Assembly: GCF_041053105.1 (NCBI RefSeq)
Contig: NZ_CP163444.1
Span: 7,968,501 to 8,032,500 of the forward strand
Direction: 5' to 3'
DNA length: 64,000 nucleotides
DNA from: Streptomyces sp. R44
Lineage (GTDB): Bacteria > Actinomycetota > Actinomycetes > Streptomycetales > Streptomycetaceae
Shown: positions 54,213 through 63,371 of the stretch, one piece after another
Layout of the letters: each line of letters begins with the position of its first letter
How positions within the stretch are numbered: the first letter of the stretch is position 1
Translations under genes and position numbers: made by a program
The notes under the pieces: generated by a model
What the model saw: the letters and a program-made list of their open reading frames with translations, nothing else
Databases searched by the model: none
Told to the model about the DNA's origin: nothing

Positions 54213-55352
54213 ATGGGGCATCGCGGAAGGACAGGGGCGCGGGCCGGCGTGAGCGTCGGAGCGGCCGGCCTGCTCGTCCTGGGCGGTATGTCAGGCTTCG
54301 CCGCACCGGCGCAGGCCCAGGTGCCGACCTGTCTGGGCAGGCCGGCCACGATCGTGATCACCGACCCGTTCGCCACGACCAACGGCACCAGCGGCGCCGA
54401 CGTGATCATCGGCACTCCGGGCCCGGACATCATCAACGGCCTGGGTGGCAACGACCGGATCTGCAGCCTGGGCGGCGAAGACAGCGTCCGCGGCGGCTTC
54501 GGCAACGACCAGATCGACGGCGGCACCGGCAACGACGAGCTGGTCGGCGACACCCTCGACCCGAGCGGAGACGCCGACGGCGGAGGCAACGACACCCTCC
54601 TGGGCGGTGCCGGGTCCGACCTCCTGGTCGGGGACAGCTGTTCGGGCGCGGGGCGCGGCTCGGGCGGCGGGAGCGACCGCCTGGAGGGCGGGGCGGACAA
54701 CGACCGCCTCATCGGCGACAGCCTGGGCTCCACCGCCTCCGGCGGCGGACGAGACCACCTTGACGGCGGCGACGGCAACGACCAGCTGGTCGGCGACTCC
54801 CAGGCGAACGGAGGAGATGCCGAAGGCGCCGGCAACGACACCCTGCTGGGTGGTCTCGGCACCAGCGACTTCCTGATCGGCGACAGCGACGCCACAGGAA
54901 ACGCCAGCGGCAATGGCGGGGACGACATCCTGAACACCGGCGCGGACGGCGGCTTCGCGGCCATCGGCGACCACAACATCCGATCCGAGTCCGGTGGTTA
55001 CGCCACGGGATCGGGCCGGGACAGGATCACCGGTGGAGCCAACGCCGAGCGGCTGGTCGGCGAAAGCTCGGTCGTCGACGCCAACCTCAGCTCCGCCAGC
55101 AACGACGAGATCGACGGCGGAGGCGGCGACGACCTGATCTTCGGCGACAACACCGACTTCCTCGTGACGATGACGGTCGGCTCCGCGGGCGGCCGCGACA
55201 CCCTCCGCGGCGGCGCCGGCGCCGACACCCTCAGCGCGGGCCCCGGCGACGACGCGCTCGACGGCGGCGACGGCGCCCCGGACGTCTGCAACGGCGAGTC
55301 GGGTACGGACAAGGCCACGGCGAGCTGCGAGGCGACACCGAACGTCCCCTGA
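54213..55352 (+). CDS. Secreted calcium-binding RTX-repeat protein
   Basis: A 379-residue exported protein. The signal peptide spans residues 1-36 (ends APAQAQ). From about residue 55 the chain is a series of degenerate GGxGxDxhx nonapeptides (GGFGNDQIDGGTGNDELVGD, GGAGSDLLVGD, GGGGDDLIFGD, GGAGADTLSAGPGDDALDGGDG), which fold into a calcium-filled beta-roll. There is no catalytic domain. The N-terminal VPTCLGRPATIVITDPFATTNGTSGADVIIGTPG is the conserved entry of actinobacterial calcium-binding proteins. ATG 54213 is preceded by AAGGAAG. It does not obviously belong to the steroid pathway that surrounds it. Confidence 0.88.
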   Translation: MGHRGRTGARAGVSVGAAGLLVLGGMSGFAAPAQAQVPTCLGRPATIVITDPFATTNGTSGADVIIGTPGPDIINGLGGNDRICSLGGEDSVRGGFGNDQIDGGTGNDELVGDTLDPSGDADGGGNDTLLGGAGSDLLVGDSCSGAGRGSGGGSDRLEGGADNDRLIGDSLGSTASGGGRDHLDGGDGNDQLVGDSQANGGDAEGAGNDTLLGGLGTSDFLIGDSDATGNASGNGGDDILNTGADGGFAAIGDHNIRSESGGYATGSGRDRITGGANAERLVGESSVVDANLSSASNDEIDGGGGDDLIFGDNTDFLVTMTVGSAGGRDTLRGGAGADTLSAGPGDDALDGGDGAPDVCNGESGTDKATASCEATPNVP

Positions 55353-55377
55353 CCGCGCCACCGCGACGAAGACCGCC

Positions 55378-55413
55378 GGCCCCCGGGACGCCTACGGGCG
55401 CACCCCGGGGGCC
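55378..55413. terminator. Bidirectional terminator between RTX and haloperoxidase-like genes
   Basis: Stem GGCCCCCGGG / CCCGGGGGCC (10 pairs) with a 16-base partly paired loop, between convergent stop codons. Confidence 0.65.
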
Positions 55414-55429
55414 GTGGGTCGAGCAGTGC

Positions 55430-56962
55430 TCAACGGTCGCCCCTCCGCGCCGTGCCGTCGAAGTGGCGCCGGGCCAGGTCCCAGGCGGATTCCCCGCAGG
55501 CGCGTCCCGTCGCACGCGCGTCGAGGTCACCCTGCTCGAAGTGGATGCCGCCGTACCGGCGGGACAGGCCGGCCTGGTCGGCGGCGTCGGTGAACGTCGG
55601 CCAGGCGAGAGTGACGTCCTGGGCCGGGACAAGACCGGGTTCGACCTTCGACGATCCGGCCGCGATCGTCGCCGAGGCGCCGAAGCTGTCGCTCCCCGTG
55701 GCCCTGCGCAGGATCGCGGCGCCGGCGGCGCTGAAGTTGCTGTGCCCGGAGGAGAACTCGGCGAAGGGCGGGGTCGGGAAGGTGGACCTCTGGTAGGGCA
55801 GCCACGTGCCGCCGTCGATCGTCCTCGTGCCCTGGCCGGGCCCGCCCCAGGCGCGTACCTGCCGACCGTGGAAGAGGTGGCGGACGGCGGTGACGGGACG
55901 CACCGAGTCGAAGGCCCGCTTGTTGTCCCAGGCGACGATGCTCACATCGAGAAGGGCGTTGTTGAGGGCGAAGAACATCTTGACGTCGGCCTCCAGCCCC
56001 GGCGCGCCGGGGCCGTGGTGGTCGCGGAGGGAGACGTACCGGGCGAACAGGTTCCAGTGGCCGGGCGGTGTCTCCGAAGCCGGCCCGTCGGCCCAGTACT
56101 CCGCAATGGCCTTCTGCCGGTCGGTCAGGTCCGCGCTGATGGCGAGCAGGTCCTGGGCCTGCGCACGGTAGGAGGCCGGGTCGGTGGCGAGGCGCACGGG
56201 CCCGGTGGATGAGCGCAGGGCGTCGCCGCTCTTCAGCGCGAACGGCTTCACGTTCCCCCAGAAGGGGGCGAGGAAGGCCGGCGTGACAGTGGCCCCGGCG
56301 GCGTTGACGAAGCGGAGCGGCTGCCAGCGGTCCGGGTCGTGCACCGTCGCCGGGTCGAACGACCCACCCGGGCTCAGGTCCATCGGGTCGTTGACCGGGC
56401 GGTAGCCGGTGTAGTCGGAGTAGGGCGCGCCGGACCCGCCCGGCACGTCACCGAGTTGGTTCGACCCGTCCGCGTGCCGGAAGTCCAGCACGGCCCGGCA
56501 GGCCACGTTGCCCACACCGGCGGCCGAGTCGAGGTCCGTCGTGGTGTCCGCCGGGTCGTAGCCGAGGCGGGCCATCAGCGGATCGAAATCCGCGGCGGCG
56601 CGGCCGGGAAACAGGTCGACCGCGGCGCGGTAGGCGGCGAAACTGAGGGCCTTGACCTGATGGCGCAAGGTGCGCTGCCCCGGAGGGCGGCGCAGCGTTC
56701 CGCCGAGTCGGGTGCCGACCGCCGTGCTGTCGTAGGCGGCCCACGCGTCGTACATGCACGTGTGCACGACCGCCAGGGCCCGCGCCACCAACGGAGGTCC
56801 CAGCGTGGAGTTCTGCACCGCCCGCAGGGCGGCGGCATTCCACTGGAGCACCGCATTGCCGGGGGGAACGGAACTCGCCGTCGCCGCTCGCCCGGGAACG
56901 GACCAGCTCAACAGGAGGAAGACCGCCACAGGAAGGACGACGGCGGAAGAGAGCCTTTTCAT
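55430..56962 (-). CDS. Secreted vanadium haloperoxidase/PAP2-like protein
   Basis: A 510-residue exported protein of the vanadium-dependent haloperoxidase/acid phosphatase superfamily. The signal peptide covers residues 1-26 (MKRLSSAVVLPVAVFLLLSWSVPGRAA). Candidate vanadate/phosphate-pocket residues: Lys and Arg in WDNKRAFDSVRPVTAVRHL, Ser-Gly-His in PFAEFSSGHSNFSAAGAAIL, and Arg/His in RRYGGIHFEQGD. Actinobacterial relatives are mostly uncharacterised, and either halide oxidation or phosphatase activity is possible. The start is ATG 56962, which gives a clean signal. It is divergent from the hsaE operon and separates the two steroid gene blocks. Confidence 0.82.
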   Translation of the reverse strand: MKRLSSAVVLPVAVFLLLSWSVPGRAATASSVPPGNAVLQWNAAALRAVQNSTLGPPLVARALAVVHTCMYDAWAAYDSTAVGTRLGGTLRRPPGQRTLRHQVKALSFAAYRAAVDLFPGRAAADFDPLMARLGYDPADTTTDLDSAAGVGNVACRAVLDFRHADGSNQLGDVPGGSGAPYSDYTGYRPVNDPMDLSPGGSFDPATVHDPDRWQPLRFVNAAGATVTPAFLAPFWGNVKPFALKSGDALRSSTGPVRLATDPASYRAQAQDLLAISADLTDRQKAIAEYWADGPASETPPGHWNLFARYVSLRDHHGPGAPGLEADVKMFFALNNALLDVSIVAWDNKRAFDSVRPVTAVRHLFHGRQVRAWGGPGQGTRTIDGGTWLPYQRSTFPTPPFAEFSSGHSNFSAAGAAILRRATGSDSFGASATIAAGSSKVEPGLVPAQDVTLAWPTFTDAADQAGLSRRYGGIHFEQGDLDARATGRACGESAWDLARRHFDGTARRGDR

Positions 56963-57237
56963 CGCCGACCGACTTTGCTGGGAGCCCACGATGCGAATCC
57001 TCCTGCCGAGGCGTGCGTCGGGCGACCCCGCAGGGTGACTGCGGGAACCGCGGAACCACCCCGACCCCACCGTGCCACACCGTGCGACCCGGCGCAGCGA
57101 CGGCAGGGCCACTCGGGCAGCACGCGCCGACCGCCCCGCCCGGCTTTCCCGCTCACCGGGAACTGGCGCTCACGGCCCCCCGCGCCCCCGCCCTAGCCTC
57201 GCCGGACAGCCCCAACCGCCCGCAGGAGGGACCCGCC
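56963..57237. promoter_or_regulatory. Divergent promoter region before the hsaE-kshA-kshB operon
   Basis: 275 bases between divergent genes. It must contain the promoter of the steroid A/B-ring operon. I saw no match to the two KstR2-like boxes and no clear TnnAACnnGTTnnA KstR box, so the regulator of this operon is not evident. The last bases include a good ribosome site (AGGAGGG) for hsaE. Confidence 0.5.
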
Positions 57238-58020
57238 ATGCTCACGGACCGCCAGAGACTCGAGGCGGCCGAGCTGCTCCGCTCCGCCGAACAGCACGTC
57301 ACGCCGATCGCCCCGCTCATCGAGACGTTCCCCGGCATCGGCACCGAGGACGCGTACGAGATCCAGCTCGTCAACATCCGGCACAGGATCGCGGCCGGGG
57401 CGGAGGTGCGCGGTCACAAGGTCGGCCTGTCCTCGCCGGTCATGCAGCGGATGATGGGCGTCGACGAACCGGACTACGGCCATCTGCTCCACGACATGGA
57501 GCTCCACCCCGACGTCCCCGTCCGCACCGCCCGCTACTGCCGGCCGCGCGTCGAGGTCGAGGTCGGGTTCGTCCTCGGCGAGGACCTGCCGGGCGAGACC
57601 TGCACCCCGGCGGACGTCCTCGCGGCCACCGAACGCGTCGTCCCCGCCCTGGAGCTGATCGACAGCAGGATCCGCGACTGGCGGATCACCATCGCCGACA
57701 CCATCGCGGACAACGCCTCCTCCGCCGGATACGTCATCGGTGAGGGACGGGACCCCCGCGAGCTCGACCTCAAGGCGATCGACGCCGTGCTGACCGGCGG
57801 GGGCGAGCTCCTCGCCGAGGGCCGCAGCGACGCCGTGCTCGGCGACCCGACCCTCTCCGTCGCCTGGCTCGCCCGCACCGTCGCCCGCTTCGGCGTGCCC
57901 CTGAAGAAGGGGCACCTGGTGCTGCCCGGCTCCTGCACCCGGGCCGTCGACGTGACGGCCGGGACGGCCTTCACCGCCGAGTTCACCGGCCTTGGCTCCG
58001 TCTCCCTCTCGTTCATCTGA
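57238..58020 (+). CDS. hsaE: 2-hydroxyhexa-2,4-dienoate hydratase (HsaE-like)
   Basis: Adds water to 2-hydroxyhexa-2,4-dienoate, the short fragment from cleavage of the steroid A ring, giving 4-hydroxy-2-oxohexanoate. The 260-residue protein is of the MhpD/2-keto-4-pentenoate hydratase family: [43 protein letters not shown] (metal-binding acidic residues), [12 protein letters not shown], and [28 protein letters not shown] 57238 has AGGAGGG seven bases upstream. It leads a block with hsaG and hsaF, the same trio found in aromatic meta-cleavage pathways; the linked ksh genes favour the steroid version. Confidence 0.87.
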   Translation: MLTDRQRLEAAELLRSAEQHVTPIAPLIETFPGIGTEDAYEIQLVNIRHRIAAGAEVRGHKVGLSSPVMQRMMGVDEPDYGHLLHDMELHPDVPVRTARYCRPRVEVEVGFVLGEDLPGETCTPADVLAATERVVPALELIDSRIRDWRITIADTIADNASSAGYVIGEGRDPRELDLKAIDAVLTGGGELLAEGRSDAVLGDPTLSVAWLARTVARFGVPLKKGHLVLPGSCTRAVDVTAGTAFTAEFTGLGSVSLSFI

Positions 58021-58027
58021 GGTGATC

Positions 58028-58933
58028 ATGACCATCAAGACAAAGGCGACCGCCGCCATCGTCGGCTCCGGCAACATCGGCACCGACCTCCTCCACAAAC
58101 TCCAGCGCTCCCCGTACGTCGAACCCCGCTGGATGATCGGCGTCGACCCCGACAGCGAGGGACTCGCCCGCGCCGCACGGGCAGGCCTGGAGGCCAGCCA
58201 CGAAGGAGTCGACTGGCTCCTCGCCCAGGACGAGAAGCCCGACATCGTCTTCGAGGCGACCAGCGCCTACGTCCACCGGGCCAACGCCCCCCGCTACGCC
58301 GAACTCGGCATCAAGGCGGTCGACCTGACCCCCGCGGCCGTCGGACCCGCCGTCGTACCGCCCGCCAACCTCCGCGAGCACCTCGACCGGCCCAACGTCA
58401 ACATGATCACCTGCGGCGGACAGGCCACCATCCCCATGGTGTACGCGGTCTCCCGCGTCGTCCCCGTCGCGTACGCGGAGATCGTCGCCTCCGTGGCCTC
58501 CGTCTCGGCCGGGCCCGGAACCCGCGCGAACATCGACGAGTTCACCCGCACCACCTCGCGCGGCATCGAGACCATCGGCGGCGCCGAGCGCGGCAAGGCC
58601 ATCATCATCCTCAACCCGGCCGAGCCGCCCGTCATCATGCGCGACACCGTCTTCTGCGCCATCCCCGTGGACGCCGACCGGGACGCCGTCACCCTCTCCG
58701 TCAAGGAGATCGCCGAGCAGGTCGCCACGTACGTCCCCGGCTACCGCCTGCGCGCCGAGCCGCAGTTCGACGACCCGAGCCCGGAGAACGGCGGGATGGC
58801 GCGCGTCGCGATCTTCCTGGAGGTGGAGGGCGCCGGCGACTACCTGCCGCCCTACGCCGGAAACCTCGACATCATGACCGCCGCCGCCACCAAGGTCGGC
58901 GAGGAGTTCGCCAAGGCGATCCTCGCCCCCTAG
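58028..58933 (+). CDS. hsaG: Acylating aldehyde dehydrogenase (HsaG-like)
   Basis: Converts propanal (or acetaldehyde) with CoA and NAD+ to propionyl-CoA (acetyl-CoA). The 301-residue protein is nearly continuous with the recalled HsaG of M. tuberculosis: [72 protein letters not shown] with catalytic Cys129, and [26 protein letters not shown]. It forms a channelling complex with the HsaF aldolase, encoded next. It starts 7 bases after hsaE. Confidence 0.93.
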   Translation: MTIKTKATAAIVGSGNIGTDLLHKLQRSPYVEPRWMIGVDPDSEGLARAARAGLEASHEGVDWLLAQDEKPDIVFEATSAYVHRANAPRYAELGIKAVDLTPAAVGPAVVPPANLREHLDRPNVNMITCGGQATIPMVYAVSRVVPVAYAEIVASVASVSAGPGTRANIDEFTRTTSRGIETIGGAERGKAIIILNPAEPPVIMRDTVFCAIPVDADRDAVTLSVKEIAEQVATYVPGYRLRAEPQFDDPSPENGGMARVAIFLEVEGAGDYLPPYAGNLDIMTAAATKVGEEFAKAILAP

Positions 58934-58997
58934 GGGCACCTTGCCGATCAGGCCGGGCTCGCGACGCCTGGCACCCCCTAGCGTAAGGAGCACCCCC

Positions 58998-60020
58998 ATG
59001 CCCTACTCGGACACCCTCGACATCCGGATCACCGACTCCTCGCTGCGCGACGGCTCGCACGCCAAGCGCCACCAGTTCACCGCCGAGGACGTACGGTCGA
59101 TCGTCGCCGCCCTCGACGACGCAGGCGTCCCCGTCATCGAGGTGACGCACGGCGACGGACTCGGCGGATCCTCGTTCAACTACGGATTCTCCAAGACCCC
59201 CGAACAGGAACTCATCAAGGTCGCCGTCGACACCGCGCGGCAGGCCAGGATCGCCTTCCTGATGCTCCCCGGCCTCGGCGTCAAGGACGACATCCGGGCC
59301 GCCCACGGCAACGGCGCGAGCATCTGCCGCATCGCCACCCACTGCACCGAGGCCGACATCGCCGACCAGCACTTCGGACTCGCCCGCGAGAGGGGCCTGG
59401 AGACCGTCGGCTTCCTGATGATGGCCCACTCCACGACCCCCGAGAAGCTGGCACGCCAGGGCCGCATCATGGCCGACGCGGGCTGCCAGTGCGTGTACGT
59501 CGTCGACTCCGCCGGCGCCATGGTCATGGACGACGTCACCGCCCGCGTCGAGGCCCTCGTCGCCGAGCTCGGCGACGACGCCCAGGTCGGCTTCCACGGT
59601 CACGAGAACCTGGCCCTCGGCACCGGCAACTCCATCGCCGCGATCAAGGCCGGAGCCCTGCAGATCGACGGCTCCACCCGCCGGCTGGGCGCCGGCGCGG
59701 GCAACACCGCCGTCGAGGCCCTCGTCGCCGTCTGCGCCAAGATGGGCATCCGTACCGGCATCGACGTCCTGAAGATCATCGACGCGGCCGAGGACGTGGT
59801 CCGCCCCGTCATGGACGACGAGTGCCGGCTCGACCGGCTCGCCCTCCTCATGGGCCACGCCGGCGTCTACTCCAGCTTCCTCAAGCACGCCTACCGGCAG
59901 GCCGAGCGCTACGGCGTCTCCGGCGCCGAGATCCTCCTGCGCGCGGGCGAACGCCGCCTGGTCGGCGGCCAGGAGGACCAGCTCATCGACATCGCCGTGG
60001 AACTCGCCGCACAGAACTGA
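58998..60020 (+). CDS. hsaF: 4-hydroxy-2-oxoacid aldolase (HsaF-like)
   Basis: Splits 4-hydroxy-2-oxohexanoate into pyruvate and propanal. The 340-residue protein is of the DmpG/BphI family: [21 protein letters not shown] (Arg17 and metal ligand Asp18), [32 protein letters not shown], and the metal-binding [19 protein letters not shown]. The small gap (64 bases) after hsaG and a strong AAGGAG ribosome site before ATG 58998 keep it in the operon. With HsaG it delivers propionyl-CoA, which in Streptomyces can also feed polyketide synthesis. Confidence 0.92.
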   Translation: MPYSDTLDIRITDSSLRDGSHAKRHQFTAEDVRSIVAALDDAGVPVIEVTHGDGLGGSSFNYGFSKTPEQELIKVAVDTARQARIAFLMLPGLGVKDDIRAAHGNGASICRIATHCTEADIADQHFGLARERGLETVGFLMMAHSTTPEKLARQGRIMADAGCQCVYVVDSAGAMVMDDVTARVEALVAELGDDAQVGFHGHENLALGTGNSIAAIKAGALQIDGSTRRLGAGAGNTAVEALVAVCAKMGIRTGIDVLKIIDAAEDVVRPVMDDECRLDRLALLMGHAGVYSSFLKHAYRQAERYGVSGAEILLRAGERRLVGGQEDQLIDIAVELAAQN

Positions 60021-60045
60021 ACCGACAGAAAACAGGAGGGACGAG

Positions 60046-61200
60046 ATGACTGCTCTCAACGACGAGGTCAGGGTCATCGAGACGGGCCGGCCGCCGACGC
60101 GCTTCGCCCGGGGCTGGCACTGCCTCGGCCTCGCCGAGACGTTCAAGGACGGAAAGCCGCACGAGATCGAGGCCTTCGGCACCAGGCTGGTGGTCTTCCA
60201 GGGAGAGGACGACGGGCACCTGCACGTCCTGAACGCCTACTGCCCGCACATGGGCGGCAACCTCGCCCAGGGCACCGTCAAGGGCGACGCCGTCGCCTGC
60301 CCCTTCCACGACTGGCGCTGGTCGGGCAACGGCCGCTGCGCCGGCATCCCGTACGCCCGCCGCGTCCCGCCGCGCGCCAGGACCCGCGCCTGGCTCTCCC
60401 TGGAGCGCAACAAGCAGCTCTTCGTCTGGAACGACCCCGAGGGCAACCCGCCGCCCCCCGAGGTGACCGTCCCCGAGATCGCGGGCATCCACGGCCCGGA
60501 CGCCGACCAGTGGAGCGACTGGACCTGGAAGACCCTCCGGGTCGAGGGCGCCAACTGCCGCGAGATCGTCGACAACGTCGTGGACATGGCGCACTTCTAC
60601 TACGTCCACTACGCGTTCCCCGAGTACTTCAAGAACGTCTTCGACGGCCACGTCGCCACCCAGTACATGGAGAGCAGCCCCCGAGGCGACATGGAACTGG
60701 GCACCCTCAGCTCCGGCCGCCTGCGCTCCGACGCCTCCTACTTCGGCCCCTCCTACATGATCGACCAGCTCTACAGCGACGTCGGCGGCGGCATGGAGAT
60801 GGAGATCGTCCTCATCAACTGCCACTACCCGATCGACGAGAACAGCTTCCTGCTCCAGTACGGGGCGATCGTGAAGCGGCTCCCCGGGATGACCGACGAA
60901 CAGGCGGCCGAGGCCGCACGGCTCACCGCCGAGGGCGCCACCGTCGGCTTCGAGCAGGACGTCGAGATCTGGCAGAACAAGACCCGGATCGACAACCCCC
61001 TGCTCACCGAGGAGGACGGCCCCGTCTACCAACTCCGGCGCTGGTACGAGCAGTTCTACGTGGACGTCGCCGACGTCAAGGACGAGATGACCCGCCGCTT
61101 CGAGTTCGAGATCGACACCCAGCGCGCCAACGCGGCATGGCGCGCCGAGGTCGAGGAGAACCTGGCGCGCCGCGCGGCGGAGACCGGAACCGGAGCCTGA
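60046..61200 (+). CDS. kshA: 3-ketosteroid 9-alpha-monooxygenase oxygenase (KshA-like)
   Basis: Rieske oxygenase that hydroxylates C9 of androst-(di)ene-diones and so opens steroid ring B. In the 384-residue protein the [2Fe-2S] ligands are Cys66, His68, Cys85 and His88 (CPHMGGNL...CPFHDW). The mononuclear iron site is Asn177-Asp180-His183-His188 (DNVVDMAHFYYVHYAFPEYF). RFARGWHCLGL near the N-terminus is as in known KshA proteins (recalled). Length also fits. It lies in one operon with its probable reductase, separated from it by a small unknown gene. It could act on another polycyclic substrate, but operon content favours a 3-ketosteroid. Confidence 0.9.
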   Translation: MTALNDEVRVIETGRPPTRFARGWHCLGLAETFKDGKPHEIEAFGTRLVVFQGEDDGHLHVLNAYCPHMGGNLAQGTVKGDAVACPFHDWRWSGNGRCAGIPYARRVPPRARTRAWLSLERNKQLFVWNDPEGNPPPPEVTVPEIAGIHGPDADQWSDWTWKTLRVEGANCREIVDNVVDMAHFYYVHYAFPEYFKNVFDGHVATQYMESSPRGDMELGTLSSGRLRSDASYFGPSYMIDQLYSDVGGGMEMEIVLINCHYPIDENSFLLQYGAIVKRLPGMTDEQAAEAARLTAEGATVGFEQDVEIWQNKTRIDNPLLTEEDGPVYQLRRWYEQFYVDVADVKDEMTRRFEFEIDTQRANAAWRAEVEENLARRAAETGTGA

Positions 61201-61201
61201 C

Positions 61202-61453
61202 ATGCGAGCGGTGGAGTGCGCGGCCTGCGGCAACCAGGTCCTGTGCGAGAAGTTCAGCATCGCCCACACCTCCGTGCAGTGGACGGCCGACGCGGCCGTC
61301 GCCTGCGCGGAGTTCCGCGACCGGGTCGGCCCCGGCGGGACCACCGCGCGGCTGCGGACCTGCCGGGCCCTGCGGGCGAGCATCGACCGCGCGGTCGAGG
61401 ACGGGACCCTGACGGTGAGCACCCTGGAGTCCCCGGAGGCCCTCGATGCCTGA
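61202..61453 (+). CDS. Unknown 83-residue CxxC protein between kshA and kshB
   Basis: No family recognised. The protein (83 residues) starts MRAVECAACGNQVLCEKFSIAHTSVQWTADAAVACAEF and has a CxxC pair (Cys6, Cys9), further Cys at 15, 35 and about 58, and a Trp. It begins one base after the kshA stop, and its end overlaps the kshB start by eight bases, so it is made in step with both components of the hydroxylase. The Cys pattern resembles a metal or Fe-S binding or redox helper rather than a ferredoxin. It is a candidate accessory factor of the Ksh system. Confidence 0.7.
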   Translation: MRAVECAACGNQVLCEKFSIAHTSVQWTADAAVACAEFRDRVGPGGTTARLRTCRALRASIDRAVEDGTLTVSTLESPEALDA

Positions 61454-62492
61454 GCCGACCACCGGGGCCCGCACCCACCGGCTGCGCGTCGTCGAGGTCG
61501 TCGCCGAGACGGCCGACGCGCACTCCCTGGTGCTCCAGGCGCCGCGGGAGAGCGCCGACCGCTTCACGTACCGCCCCGGGCAGTTCCTCACGCTGAAACT
61601 GCCCGGCGCGGACGGGAGGCCGGCCGCCCGCTGCTACTCCCTCTCCAGCTCGCCCCACACCGGCGAGCCCCTGAAGATCACCGTCAAACGGGTCGCCGGC
61701 GGGTACGGCTCCAACTGGGTCTGCGACCGGCTCACGGCGGGCGACGAACTGGAGGTGCTGCCGCCGGCCGGCACCTTCACCCCCGCCTCCCTCGGCCACG
61801 ACCTCCTGCTCGTCGCCGGAGGCAGCGGCATCACGCCGGTCCTGTCGATCGCCAAATCGGCCCTGGCCGAGGGCCGCGGCCGGGTGATGCTGCTGTACGC
61901 CAACCGCGACGAGTCCTCGGTCATCTTCCGCGACGAACTGCGGGAGCTGACCGAGGACCACCCGGACCGGCTCCTCGTGATCCACTGGCTGGAGTCGCTC
62001 CAGGGCCTGCCCGCCGCGGACCTGCTGGCGGCCCCGCTCGCGCCGTACGCCGACCGCGAGGCCTTCGTCTGCGGCCCCCAGCCGCTCATGGACGCCGTCG
62101 AACAGGCCCTGCGGTCGCTCGGCGCGCCCGGCGACCGCATCCACCGGGAGCGGTTCTTCTCCCTCGGCGCGGACGTCTTCGACGCCCCGGCGGTGCCGAG
62201 CGGTACGGCCGCCGAGGGCGGCGGCACGGCCGAGGTCGAGCTCGACGGCGAGACCCACACCGTCGCCTGGCCGGCGGCGGCACCCCTGCTCGACGTCCTC
62301 CTGGCCGCGGGCGTCGACGCCCCGTACTCCTGCCGGGAGGGTGCCTGCAGCGCCTGCACCTGCCGTGTCGTGGCGGGCGAGGTCAAGATGCTCCGCAACG
62401 ACGCCCTGGACGACCAGGACATCGCCGAGGGATACGTCCTGGCCTGCCAGGCCCTGCCGCTGACCGACCGGGTCGAGATCACCTACTCCTGA
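61446..62492 (+). CDS. kshB: Ketosteroid 9-alpha-monooxygenase reductase (KshB-like)
   Basis: A 348-residue electron-transfer protein with three modules. The FAD domain (residues 10-105) contains RCYSLSSSPHTGEPLKITVKRV; the NAD domain (105-235) has LLLVAGGSGITPVLSIAKSAL and AFVCGPQPLMDAVEQAL; and the C-terminal plant-type [2Fe-2S] domain has Cys296, 301, 304 and 334 (SCREGACSACTCRV...LAC). This FAD-NAD-Fe-S order is that of KshB and phenylacetyl-CoA oxygenase reductases (PaaE); the operon partner decides for KshB. It passes electrons from NADH to KshA. The ATG at 61446 overlaps the small CxxC gene. Confidence 0.88.
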   Translation: MPEPTTGARTHRLRVVEVVAETADAHSLVLQAPRESADRFTYRPGQFLTLKLPGADGRPAARCYSLSSSPHTGEPLKITVKRVAGGYGSNWVCDRLTAGDELEVLPPAGTFTPASLGHDLLLVAGGSGITPVLSIAKSALAEGRGRVMLLYANRDESSVIFRDELRELTEDHPDRLLVIHWLESLQGLPAADLLAAPLAPYADREAFVCGPQPLMDAVEQALRSLGAPGDRIHRERFFSLGADVFDAPAVPSGTAAEGGGTAEVELDGETHTVAWPAAAPLLDVLLAAGVDAPYSCREGACSACTCRVVAGEVKMLRNDALDDQDIAEGYVLACQALPLTDRVEITYS

Positions 62493-62514
62493 CACCTCTG
62501 ACGAGGAGACCGTC

Positions 62515-63291
62515 ATGTCCCGTACCTGCCTGGTCACCGGAGCGGCCTCCGGTATCGGCGAAGCCACCGTGGCCCTGCTGCGGAAGCAGGGCCACACCGT
62601 CATCGGCGCCGACCTCACCGAGGGCGACATCCGCGCCGACCTGTCCACGGCCGAAGGCCGCGCGGAACTCGTCGCCCGCGCCCGCGAACTGACCGGCGGC
62701 CGGCTCGACTCGGTCGTCTCCTGCGCGGGCGTCGCCCACTTCGACCCCGTCACGATCAAGGTCAACCACTTCGGTGCCGTGGCCACCCTCGACGGTCTGC
62801 GCCCGCTCCTCGCGGCCGGCACCGCACCGCGGGCCGTGGTCGTGGGATCCATCGACTCCGTCCATCCGACCGACCCCGCGATCGTGGACGCCGCGCTCGC
62901 CGGGGACGAGACGGCGGCCGTGGCCGCCGCGCGGGCGGCCGTCGACCGGGGAGAGGGCCACCTCGTCTACTCCTCCTCCAAGGTGGCGATCTCCCGATGG
63001 GTCCGCCGCGCCGCCCCCACCGACGCGTGGGCCGGCGCGGGCGTCCCGCTCAACGCCGTGGCCCCCGGCGTGGTCGTCACACCCTTGACCCGGCCGCTGC
63101 TCGACGATCCGGAGATGCGGGGACTCGTCGAGCAGAGCGTGCCGATGCCCCTGCACGGCCACGCCCGCCCCGAGCAGATCGCCCCGCTGATCGCCTGGCT
63201 GGCCTCGCCCGAGAACACCCTGGTGACCGGGCAGATCGTCTTCGCCGACGGCGGCGCGGACGCGGTCCTGCGCGGTGACAGCACCTGGTGA
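62515..63291 (+). CDS. hsdA: 3-alpha-hydroxysteroid dehydrogenase/carbonyl reductase-like SDR
   Basis: A 258-residue SDR that resembles the Comamonas 3-alpha-hydroxysteroid dehydrogenase (recalled): CLVTGAASGIGEATVALLRKQGHTVIGADL, ADLSTAEGRAELV, VNHFGAVATLDGLRPLL, VVVGSIDSVHPTDP with the catalytic Ser, YSSSKVAISRWVRR with Tyr and Lys, and the C-terminal FADGGADAVLRGDSTW. The long insertion between Ser and Tyr is characteristic of that subfamily. It would interconvert a 3-hydroxyl and 3-keto steroid, giving the 3-ketone that KshA needs. It is the last gene of the operon, followed by a terminator. Confidence 0.82.
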   Translation: MSRTCLVTGAASGIGEATVALLRKQGHTVIGADLTEGDIRADLSTAEGRAELVARARELTGGRLDSVVSCAGVAHFDPVTIKVNHFGAVATLDGLRPLLAAGTAPRAVVVGSIDSVHPTDPAIVDAALAGDETAAVAAARAAVDRGEGHLVYSSSKVAISRWVRRAAPTDAWAGAGVPLNAVAPGVVVTPLTRPLLDDPEMRGLVEQSVPMPLHGHARPEQIAPLIAWLASPENTLVTGQIVFADGGADAVLRGDSTW

Positions 63292-63310
63292 GAACAGCAG
63301 GACCGGACCT

Positions 63311-63338
63311 GGAGGGGCACCCGCACGGGTGCCCCTCC
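63311..63338. terminator. Terminator of the hsaE-hsdA operon
   Basis: Perfect 13-base stem GGAGGGGCACCCG / CGGGTGCCCCTCC with a two-base CA loop, 20 bases past the SDR stop codon. Confidence 0.8.
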
Positions 63339-63371
63339 CCGTATACCCGTATTCGTCGTCTGGAGACGCCC

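Noticed and set aside
57238..60020. A phenol/biphenyl meta-cleavage pathway as the role of the hydratase-dehydrogenase-aldolase trio
   Set aside because: No catechol dioxygenase or ring-hydroxylating aromatic dioxygenase is nearby, and the trio shares its operon with kshA and kshB; the dehydrogenase matches recalled HsaG closely.
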